5,382 nucleotides of DNA from Verrucomicrobiia bacterium (lineage in GTDB: Bacteria > Verrucomicrobiota > Verrucomicrobiia > Opitutales > Opitutaceae). Shown here in pieces: positions 1-5,382 of the stretch. The position numbers were made by a program, and so were the translations under genes. The number at the start of each line of letters is the position of its first letter. The stretch's first letter is position 1. The stretch covers positions 1 to 5,382 of the forward strand of contig JAUHWE010000367.1 of NCBI GenBank assembly GCA_030424825.1. The letters run 5' to 3'. The notes under the pieces were generated by a model. That model made no database searches. It worked only from the letters and a program-made list of their open reading frames with translations, and was not told the DNA's origin.

Positions 1-1
1 G

Positions 2-541
2 CTCCATCTGGAGCATCACAAACACAGCGATACTGAGCACGACCCACACTCGCCCCATTTTCTGAAGGATGTGATATCGATGATGATAAATACCGGTCGT
101 ATCTATCTCGAATTCAAGAACGGTAAGCGCGTGTCCAGCTCACCCTACATTCAAGGATTGCCTACTTGGGACCGACTAGACCGGATCGGCAATAGTCATC
201 TGACCAGACTAGCTTTCTGCGGTACCTATGTAGCCATTTACTTTGGGGTTGGTCCGCCCCTGTGGATGCACGCCCTCCTACCGATTCATTTTCTCATGGG
301 CCCCATCCACGGAGCCTTTGTGAACTGGTGTGGACACAAGTATGGATATCGGAACTACGAAACGGGAGACCAATCTAGAAACACATTTCCATGGGATGTG
401 CTTTTCGTGGGCGAGACCTTCCAAAACAATCATCACAAATATCCCAATCGCCTCAATTTCGCTACACACTGGTACGAGCTCGATCTGGGTTATCCCGTCA
501 TCTGGGTTCTCAGCAAACTAGGAATTGTAGTTCCCCGCTAA
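2..541 (+). CDS. Membrane fatty-acid (acyl-CoA/acyl-lipid) desaturase, C-terminal part, 5' truncated by window edge
   Basis: Enzymes of this family are integral membrane di-iron proteins that use O2 and electrons to put a cis double bond into an acyl chain. The reading frame is open from base 2, giving 179 visible residues, so the start and the first histidine box lie outside the window. Visible residues 2-18 hold the second box, HLEHH, followed by the SDTEHDPHSP signature typical of the stearoyl-CoA/Delta-9 desaturase group. Two hydrophobic stretches at about residues 67-105 fit the second membrane hairpin. N108 and H112 (in WCGHKYGYRNY) match the extra Asn/His metal-ligand site of this group. 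The third box, at residues 141-145, is QNNHH followed by KYP, with Gln in place of the usual first His. The stop is 5 bp before the next gene, suggesting an operon. The family is clear; position of the double bond and acyl carrier are not determinable. GTG at 71 and ATG at 83 are in frame but lie after the second box, so neither is the true start. Confidence 0.93.
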   Translation, partial: LHLEHHKHSDTEHDPHSPHFLKDVISMMINTGRIYLEFKNGKRVSSSPYIQGLPTWDRLDRIGNSHLTRLAFCGTYVAIYFGVGPPLWMHALLPIHFLMGPIHGAFVNWCGHKYGYRNYETGDQSRNTFPWDVLFVGETFQNNHHKYPNRLNFATHWYELDLGYPVIWVLSKLGIVVPR

Positions 542-546
542 AAATA

Positions 547-1047
547 ATGATTCGCTTCATCATAGGAATCGAAATTCTCTCCCTCGCTTCAAGTTGGGTT
601 ATGGGCAATGCCTCTGAGCTCAAAGAGCTTGCTACTACGCGCTACAAATTTGGCGGACTCATTCACGTATTCGACGCCACATATAGAGCACCCTTAGATA
701 CGGCCCATTTAGACCCGTTGGATGAATTTCCGAAAGAACTTGAATTCGAATATGCGCGGAATATCGGTAGCGAACAATTGATTGGAGTCGCCGAAAAAAT
801 CCTCAAGAAAAGCGTCCCGTCTGCCAAACTAGCGGAAATCGAGTTCCGGATCAAAGCTCTTAATGCTGCCTACCAAGACGTGGGGCGAGGCGACCGCTAC
901 ACGCTTCGCTATGAGCCCGGCAAGGGTACCTCTCTTCTACTCAACGGAACGGTTCTCCATGAGACACCCGGCGATGACTTTCATCGCATCTATTTCTCTA
1001 TCTGGCTTGGTCCTAAATCGCCCTTTGATCTTCTTTCCAAGTCCTAG
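547..1047 (+). CDS. Chalcone isomerase-like domain protein (Chalcone_3 family), probably exported
   Basis: This 166-residue protein matches the bacterial chalcone-isomerase-like family. Residues 33-49 (YKFGG..HVFDATYRAP) form the first strands, 61-73 include FPKELEFEYARNI, and the strongest match is 113-163: GRGDRYTLRYEPGKGT, then LLLNG, then FHRIYFSIWLG at 145-155 and a final short helix. Residues 1-22 resemble a signal peptide ending near GNA, although E9 in the hydrophobic stretch makes it atypical. Members of this family are usually periplasmic, lack demonstrated chalcone isomerase activity, and share the fold of plant fatty-acid-binding relatives; a lipid-related role is therefore inferred, not shown. 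The ATG at 547 is chosen because it gives this export signal and lies 5 bp after the desaturase stop. The frame is open further upstream, but only inside the desaturase gene. No strong Shine-Dalgarno sequence precedes it; the leader is A-rich (taaaaataATG), and translational coupling to the desaturase is plausible. Confidence 0.85.
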   Translation: MIRFIIGIEILSLASSWVMGNASELKELATTRYKFGGLIHVFDATYRAPLDTAHLDPLDEFPKELEFEYARNIGSEQLIGVAEKILKKSVPSAKLAEIEFRIKALNAAYQDVGRGDRYTLRYEPGKGTSLLLNGTVLHETPGDDFHRIYFSIWLGPKSPFDLLSKS

Positions 1048-1276
1048 TTCAGCCTTTTCTGGATACTTTGAGGGCCAAATAATGCGCCAGCCCTTAGCTG
1101 AGGATCAACAAAAGATCTCATTAACATTCGGTATGTTTCGCACTACGAGCCGCCTTCTCCGATACAATTTTCTCGACCCGGTAACGGAATCTCCCCACCT
1201 TGTTACGAGCGGACCAACTCGTGCATCAGACGCCTCAAATCCCGTTTGCGACACTTGCAACGATCCGCTTTGCATT
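1048..1276. other. Intergenic gap before the RHS gene; no clear promoter or terminator
   Basis: This 229-bp stretch separates the chalcone-isomerase-like gene from the preferred RHS start. No GC-rich hairpin followed by a T run is seen after the stop at 1045-1047. TACAAT at 1163-1168 resembles a -10 element, but nothing like TTGACA stands 16-18 bp upstream. A short inverted repeat, ACGAG/CTCGT, lies near 1205-1222 and is too short to call. The RHS frame is open throughout this gap and back to 863, with in-frame ATGs at 1082 and 1133, but the peptide it would encode shows no recognisable domain or export signal, so I treat it as untranslated. Confidence 0.5.
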
Positions 1277-1372
1277 ATGTTGAATCCTCCTCTGACAGGT
1301 CGCCCCACTCGCTATGCTTCGATTTGGGCGTTGGCTCTCTTTTGGGGAACAGTTGCCCCGCTTTCAATCGGC
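1277..1372 (+). other. Signal peptide of the RHS protein
   Basis: The first 32 codons give a positively charged n-region (R9, R12), a hydrophobic core at about residues 14-29 (ASIWALALFWGTVAPL) and a small-residue c-region (SIG) before a polar mature N-terminus starting near VTIEYSVDATD. This supports Sec-dependent export and supports the choice of ATG 1277 over ATG 1082 and 1133. No lipobox cysteine is present. Confidence 0.7.
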
Positions 1373-4300
1373 GTAACCATCGAGTACTCCGTAGACGCGA
1401 CTGACCCCGACCCCGCCAGCCAAGGCTGGATCGGAGACGAAACCACTAGCGCTGGAACAGACGGCGACAATGACGGCTTCATCGACCCGCCAGCCAATCA
1501 TGGCCCGCTAAAGATTGGTCAAGCAAACGCGGCCTGGCAGGTCAGCGACCAGCTAGACGATGGCACCCTCAACCGCCCTCGCTTCTACCACACCATAACC
1601 GACGACGAACTGCGTGAGCTGTACGAAAACGGTTGGACCTTCACCTTCGAGTTCAGTGCCAATCCAGCCACCTCGAACCTCGCCTCCGGATTCATCGGAT
1701 GGGGATTCGTCAATGTTCAAGGCGTCTGGCCCATCACCGGCGGTGCATCACGCGTCGGCTTTTGGCTCACCGTCGAAAACCCTGGCCAGTCCTCCGAATC
1801 CCAAACTATAACCGTCGACACGGTCAGCACGCCGCTCCCCGCTGGGCCCGCTGGCACCTTCCATACCGTGACCGTCGTGGGAAGGCCCCGCTCTACCAGC
1901 TACGAAGTATTCATAAATGGCGAAAGCAAAGGCTCGTTCGACTATTCCGACTGGACTGTCGGAGGGCTCACTGCCAACCAGGTAACCTTTGGTTCCGGCG
2001 TCTCCGGCACTCTCTCTGAAGTTATTGACTGGAAACGCGTCTCACTTACAAGCAACGCGCCCGTAGATGTTCCTCCCAACGTGGAGGCCCTCTCAACCGA
2101 ATTCTACTCTAACGAGAACAGCATCGTCGGAAACGGAATCGATACCGCCACCGGATCCTTCACCCAGTCGCTCGATTTCCTTTCCCTCATCGGTATATTC
2201 GAATTCAGTTTTACCGGGCGCTACGACTCGCAATTGACCCACGCTATCGGGCCGATGGGCTACGGCTGGACGCACCACTACGACGCCTGGCTCGAGATTT
2301 TTCCTGACACGGGTATACTCGAAGTGCACTGGGACCAAAATCGCGTCTCGCGATTCGAGGATATTTTCTTCCAGCAAAGCGATCCCTATTGGGAAGGGAT
2401 CGACGATGATGTTAAGCATGCCGTGGTCCAAGAGATACACGACGGATACCTTGCTATTCTAGACGACCAGACTCAGTATTTATTCAATGACGACAAACAG
2501 CTCTACGAAATTCGAAATGGAGCTGATCAACGACTCGTCATTCACCGCGACGTTTCCGGCAAAGTAATTCGTATAAACGAACCCATTACAAACATAAACC
2601 TACACCTCGTCTACAACAGCAAAGGACTCATCTCTTCAGTCTACGATGACCTGAACCGGAGCGCCAGTTTCTTCTACGATGAAAAAGACCGGCTTAATCT
2701 ATTTACCGCCCCAACTCACAGCGATGCCGATTCCGTCGCCGCCTCGCTCCCCAAAGCAATCCCCGCAAACGGCGACCCGCTGAATGTCGAACTGTTTTTC
2801 GGTCAGTCCGAAGGCGTTACCGGAAGCGTCATATTCAATTTTCTTGAAATCACCCACGACTCGCCTGAAGACCTGACCCTCACACTAACCTCTCCCAGCG
2901 GTACCGAAGTCGACGTCACCAGCATCGCCAAAATCAACGGTGACCAACTCAACATCACTCCCGGAGTCTCTTTGGGCAACTCATTCTCGAACGACCTGCG
3001 CCGCGGCACATGGACCTTTTCGGTCGCCTCGAAAGCGGGAAGTCCCAGCGGAACCTTCGACACTCTCGATCTCGCCCTTTCTGAATCCAATCGGCGAACA
3101 TTTCTCGAGTACCAAGACGGGGACTACCCCGCAGCCGGTAGACTCACTCGAGTCCAGGACCTGCGAGAGGAGCAAATATTGAGAAACGAGTACGACGCCA
3201 TCGGCCGCGTCGTTCTCCAAGACGACGGGCGCAACGATACGCCCGCTTCCGCCCTAAGTTACTCTGAACCCGACGAAGACGGCTGTGTGGTCACCACCTA
3301 TACCAACCGGTCAGGCCATCAAACCGTGTTCACGCACGACGAGGGCTTCCGCATAAAGGAAGTCCGTAACGCCCTTGGGCATACGCTTTCGCTCTTTTAC
3401 GACGAAGACTTCAATTTGATCCGTCGCGTCGACCCGCGCGGAAACGAAATCACGTTTGAATACGACAACTTCGGACAGCTCATTAATTACACTGACGAGG
3501 AAGGCTACACCACAACATTCACCTACAATGGCATCGACCGATCGGTCTCTACCATCACCGACGCGCTTGGCAATGTATCCGATTTTGCGATATCAAGCGG
3601 TTCCCTCTTTTCCGCTGAACACTCCGAAAACCGAGTTCTCAGCGTCGAATATCACACCGATAAGCAGATCAAGAAAATCATCCGCAACGAGCATTCCAAA
3701 GTCGACTACTACCTCGACCCCAGAGGCCGTATCGGCACCGTCGGCTCGCCCGGATCCACTGGATCCAGCGCCAACGGAGACGGAGCCGACAAAGAATACG
3801 ACCTCGCCGGACGCATCATCATCACCCGCGATTACGAAGACCGCGAAACCACTTACGAATACTCGGGCTCCGGCGAATCGACGCGTACCACCGACCCGGA
3901 CGGCTTTGAAGCGATCTACGACCACGACTATCGCGGCCGACTCATTCGCACTGTGGGCAAGCTGGGCAACGTCACCCAATACACCTACGATGGCAATGGC
4001 AACATGCTCACGTCGACTGACGACATCGGTGCCACCACTACCTACGAATACGACTTCGAAGACCGCATACGCAGGATTATCGACCCGCGAGGTGGACAGA
4101 CAACCCTTACTTACGACGCCATTGGCCAGCTTATCGAAACCACCGATGCTATCGGGCGCACTAGCCGATTCGAGTACGATGCCAACGGAAACATCATTCG
4201 CCGATTTGGTCCCGACGGTCGGCTACCTACGACAAGCGCGGACAAATCATTGCCGTCGAAGATGGCTTTGGCAATCGTTCTACCGTCGAGTACGACGCCC

Positions 4301-4411
4301 TTGAGCGCCCCGTTCGCACCATCGATCCGCGTGGATTCGTACGGGAATTCGGGTACGACGACATGGATCGTCTCGCCACCCATTCCGACTCGCTCAACCG
4401 CCGCGGAGTAG
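1277..4411 (+). CDS. Exported RHS/YD-repeat protein, 5' part, ended early by a frameshift
   Basis: RHS/YD-repeat proteins build a beta-strand shell and often carry variable C-terminal effectors or serve at the cell surface; which applies here cannot be seen. Residues 1-32 look like a signal peptide (R9 and R12, then a hydrophobic run). Residues 36-258 resemble a LamG/concanavalin-A-type jelly roll. Residues 285-336 are the usual RHS entry region (GNGIDTATGSF, then GPMGYGWTHHYD). Residues 495-604 are a P/Homo B domain, and about 15 YD-type repeats fill 636-982 (for example EYDAIGRV, EYDNFGQL, TYDGNGNM, EYDANGNI). Recognisable sequence stops at about residue 982 (base 4222). The remaining 62 or so codons to the stop at 4409-4411 show no YD motif and are out of frame with the repeats, which continue in another frame. 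ATG 1277 is chosen because only it gives a signal peptide; ATG 1082 and 1133 are alternatives. No clear ribosome binding site is visible. Restored, the product is at least 1,369 residues by the window end. Confidence 0.88.
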   Translation: MLNPPLTGRPTRYASIWALALFWGTVAPLSIGVTIEYSVDATDPDPASQGWIGDETTSAGTDGDNDGFIDPPANHGPLKIGQANAAWQVSDQLDDGTLNRPRFYHTITDDELRELYENGWTFTFEFSANPATSNLASGFIGWGFVNVQGVWPITGGASRVGFWLTVENPGQSSESQTITVDTVSTPLPAGPAGTFHTVTVVGRPRSTSYEVFINGESKGSFDYSDWTVGGLTANQVTFGSGVSGTLSEVIDWKRVSLTSNAPVDVPPNVEALSTEFYSNENSIVGNGIDTATGSFTQSLDFLSLIGIFEFSFTGRYDSQLTHAIGPMGYGWTHHYDAWLEIFPDTGILEVHWDQNRVSRFEDIFFQQSDPYWEGIDDDVKHAVVQEIHDGYLAILDDQTQYLFNDDKQLYEIRNGADQRLVIHRDVSGKVIRINEPITNINLHLVYNSKGLISSVYDDLNRSASFFYDEKDRLNLFTAPTHSDADSVAASLPKAIPANGDPLNVELFFGQSEGVTGSVIFNFLEITHDSPEDLTLTLTSPSGTEVDVTSIAKINGDQLNITPGVSLGNSFSNDLRRGTWTFSVASKAGSPSGTFDTLDLALSESNRRTFLEYQDGDYPAAGRLTRVQDLREEQILRNEYDAIGRVVLQDDGRNDTPASALSYSEPDEDGCVVTTYTNRSGHQTVFTHDEGFRIKEVRNALGHTLSLFYDEDFNLIRRVDPRGNEITFEYDNFGQLINYTDEEGYTTTFTYNGIDRSVSTITDALGNVSDFAISSGSLFSAEHSENRVLSVEYHTDKQIKKIIRNEHSKVDYYLDPRGRIGTVGSPGSTGSSANGDGADKEYDLAGRIIITRDYEDRETTYEYSGSGESTRTTDPDGFEAIYDHDYRGRLIRTVGKLGNVTQYTYDGNGNMLTSTDDIGATTTYEYDFEDRIRRIIDPRGGQTTLTYDAIGQLIETTDAIGRTSRFEYDANGNIIRRFGPDGRLPTTSADKSLPSKMALAIVLPSSTTPLSAPFAPSIRVDSYGNSGTTTWIVSPPIPTRSTAAE
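1382..2050 (+). other. LamG/concanavalin-A-like jelly-roll domain of the RHS protein (residues 36-258)
   Basis: The segment has the alternating hydrophobic strands and key phrases of laminin-G/lectin-like jelly rolls: WTFTFEFSAN, FIGWGFVNVQG, RVGFWLTVE, then FHTVTVVGRP, YEVFINGESKGSFD and a final EVIDWKRVSL strand of the type that closes such domains. These folds commonly bind carbohydrate or act as adhesive modules. The ligand cannot be guessed. The assignment is by pattern only, and a profile search could place it in another jelly-roll family. Confidence 0.55.
1460..1486 (+). other. DxDxDG calcium-binding-like loop (residues 62-70)
   Basis: The residues read DGDNDGFID, with acidic side chains at D62, D64, D66 and D70, as in EF-hand, dockerin or thrombospondin type 3 calcium loops. 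It lies inside the N-terminal jelly-roll segment, in a linker of small and polar residues. Calcium binding is an inference from the spacing of the acidic residues. Confidence 0.5.
2129..2287 (+). other. RHS entry segment (DUF6531-like)
   Basis: Residues 285-336 carry the phrases that normally open the RHS shell: GNGIDTATGSF followed by a hydrophobic strand, the FSFTGRYDS strand, and GPMGYGWTHHYD, corresponding to the GxGW.H.Y motif of RHS proteins. This marks the boundary between the N-terminal jelly roll and the YD-repeat shell. Confidence 0.7.
2759..3088 (+). other. P/Homo B (proprotein convertase P) domain inserted in the RHS shell
   Basis: Residues 495-604 match the P-domain pattern: a strand pair VIFNFLEITHDSPEDL (H527, D532), LTLTSPSGT with S539-T543, and a closing GTWTFSV (G577-W579) followed by SGTFDTLDLAL. 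P domains are about 100-130 residue beta-sandwiches usually found beside subtilisin-like proteases or at the C-terminus of secreted bacterial enzymes. Here no protease is present, and the domain follows FYDEKDRLNLF and precedes FLEYQDGDYPAAGRL, so it splits an RHS repeat. Its role, perhaps surface binding or stabilisation, is unknown. Confidence 0.82.
4205..4225 (+). other. Frameshift site within the RHS gene
   Basis: Upstream codons read FGPDGR in the frame of 1277 (last good codon CGG at 4220-4222). Downstream codons read ATYDKRGQI from 4222 in the frame one base back. Adding one base, for instance making GGG at 4221-4222, gives a continuous PDGR-ATYDKRGQ repeat junction. The shift must lie between 4165 and about 4225, because the -1 frame has a TAG at 4162-4164. 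I see no X XXY YYZ slippery heptamer in the zero frame here, which argues against programmed -1 frameshifting. Confidence 0.85.
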
Positions 4412-5382
4412 CGACCTATGACAATGCTCAAGGCGGCGTTCCTGAATCCGTCGAAATTCTTCCCTATGACTATACCCAGCCACCACCCCAAGAGGTCGAT
4501 GGGGAAGAAGGTCTCGTATTGGACTACGGATACGACTATGCGAACAACTTGACCAAGCTGGACGGTATTCAAATTCAATACGAATTTGACCGCAACAACC
4601 AGCTGCTCGCCATACACGTTGGCGAAGATCTCGGCATCGATTTCAAGTACGACAGTGTTGGACGCGTAAGCGAAACCATCGGGCAGAACAAAAATCCCGC
4701 CTATGTGGACGAAGGGCGCTTCCGGCGCTACACCTACGACCCCGCCGGGAATCTCGAAGAAGTGCGCATCCCCACCAACGGGATCTACAACGCCGCCACC
4801 CGCCGCACCTACGATAGCCTAGGACGGCTCAGTACCTACATCGACGAAAATGACGAAGCCCAAGTTTACGGATACGACCTTAGCAGCAACCTCACCTCCC
4901 ACGTCTACCCAGGAGGCAAAATCGTCCAGTACGAATATGATCTCGCCAACCGATTGACAAAAGTAACCGACTGGGCAAGCCGCGTCACTGACATCGAGTG
5001 GGACGATAACGACCGCATCACGCGAATCGTCCTGCCAAACGGAGTCACCCGAAACATGGTCTACGACGATCTGGGACAACTCATAATGCGGGAGGATATA
5101 AACGCCGCAAACCAGTCTATTTTGTCCTACCACTACCAGTACGATCCAAACGGAAACATCGTATCGGAACGCCAAATTCCCGCCGAACCCAATCCTATTT
5201 CCGAAACGGTCGATTACGGTTACGACTCCACCTGGAAACGCCTCGGATTCAATGGAGGATCCGTCGTCCGAGACAAGCCCGGAAATGTCACCTACGCCCC
5301 TGGTCTCGGAGAACTTCGATACACCGCCCGCGTCCGCATGGAACGGACCGACAAGTATCGATATTTCTACGACAATGAAGAC
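4225..5382 (+). CDS. RHS/YD-repeat protein, 3' part after frameshift, runs off window
   Basis: This is the continuation of the upstream RHS gene in the -1 frame, 386 codons to the window edge with no stop. It starts directly with TYDKRGQI and holds about 16 YD-type units, including EYDALERPV, KYDSVGRV, TYDPAGNL, TYDSLGRL, EYDLANRL, VYDDLGQL and QYDPNGNI, ending in YRYFYDNED. The frame is open back to 4165 (an in-frame TAG is at 4162-4164), but the similarity begins only at 4222-4225. The first in-frame ATG is at 4363 (MDRLATHSD), so an automatic gene caller may start there; that ATG sits in the middle of a repeat, lacks a signal peptide and is unlikely to be a true start. No sign of the end of the RHS core (a DPxG-type motif) or of a toxin domain is present before the edge. 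Lack of other stops or degenerate stretches suggests that the coding sequence is recent or still functional. Confidence 0.85.

Larger units (their letters stand above)
3182..5382 (+). repeat. YD-repeat array (protein-level), about 30 units
   Basis: Units of roughly 20-22 residues with the form xYDxxGRL....DxxGx..TY/EYD recur from about 3182 to the window edge, across the frameshift. They give a DNA-level periodicity of tac/tat-gac codons but the copies have diverged and are not near-identical DNA repeats. The units between about 3581 and 3795 are degenerate (see findings). Confidence 0.8.

Noticed and set aside
1163..1168. TACAAT as a -10 promoter element
   Set aside because: No matching -35 element at proper spacing, and one near-match hexamer is expected by chance in a gap this long.
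1205..1222. Inverted repeat ACGAG/CTCGT as operator or terminator
   Set aside because: Arms are only 5 bp with an 8-bp loop and no T run follows; this is within chance expectation.
863..1276. Upstream extension of the RHS reading frame, overlapping the chalcone-isomerase-like gene
   Set aside because: The extension encodes no recognisable domain, overlaps a well-supported gene, and would bury the signal peptide that begins at 1277.
3593..3979. Minus-strand open frame of 128 codons opposite the YD repeats
   Set aside because: Its Val/Asp-rich product is the antisense of the repeat codons; no ribosome binding site or domain is seen. Other minus-strand frames (2093-2440, 4111-4617, 4819-5175) are rejected for the same reason.
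4199..4225. Programmed -1 ribosomal frameshift signal
   Set aside because: The codons cga ttt ggt ccc gac ggt cgg contain no X XXY YYZ heptamer, and I see no strong hairpin just downstream; a one-base deletion is simpler.
3456..4304. Long open frame of 282 codons in the third + frame
   Set aside because: It lies wholly inside the YD-repeat coding sequence. Its Thr/Ser/Pro-rich product is the out-of-frame reading of repeated tac-gac and acc-type codons, and it has no domain or signal.

Overview
The window (5,382 bp, all recognisable genes on the + strand) comes from a bacterium of moderate GC. The genes have only weak Shine-Dalgarno signals, the desaturase resembles acyl-CoA/lipid desaturases of Gram-negative bacteria, and there is a large exported YD-repeat (RHS) protein. 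A marine Verrucomicrobiota- or Bacteroidota-like origin would fit, but this is a guess from protein style: there is no rRNA or other phylogenetic marker here.

Layout: (1) 2-541 is the 3' end of a membrane fatty-acid desaturase gene that begins before the window. (2) 547-1047 starts 5 bp later and encodes a small, probably exported protein of the chalcone-isomerase-like family (Chalcone_3 type). The two are probably one transcript, and both families point to fatty-acid or membrane-lipid work. (3) 1048-1276 is a 229-bp gap with no convincing promoter or terminator. (4) From 1277 to the right edge lies one very large gene for an exported RHS/YD-repeat protein. Its order is signal peptide, LamG/jelly-roll-like N-terminal domain with a DxDxDG loop, RHS entry segment, a P/Homo B (proprotein convertase P) domain inserted in the start of the YD shell, then about 30 YD-type repeats. 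The gene is still open at the window end, so its C-terminus (core end, any toxin tip, any immunity gene) is not visible.

The RHS gene is broken by a single frame change near 4205-4225. Coding similarity runs in one frame to about 4222 and resumes directly in the -1 frame at 4222-4225, with no other damage. The first reading frame then runs on as unrelated sequence to a stop at 4409-4411. One lost base (for example one G of a GGG at 4221-4222) explains this. No canonical -1 slippery heptamer is visible, so a recent mutation or a sequencing error is more likely than programmed frameshifting.

The most notable points are the P/Homo B domain embedded in the RHS shell, the frameshift, and the desaturase / chalcone-isomerase-like pair. 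I see no CRISPR array, tRNA, rRNA, insertion sequence or clear novel system in this window.
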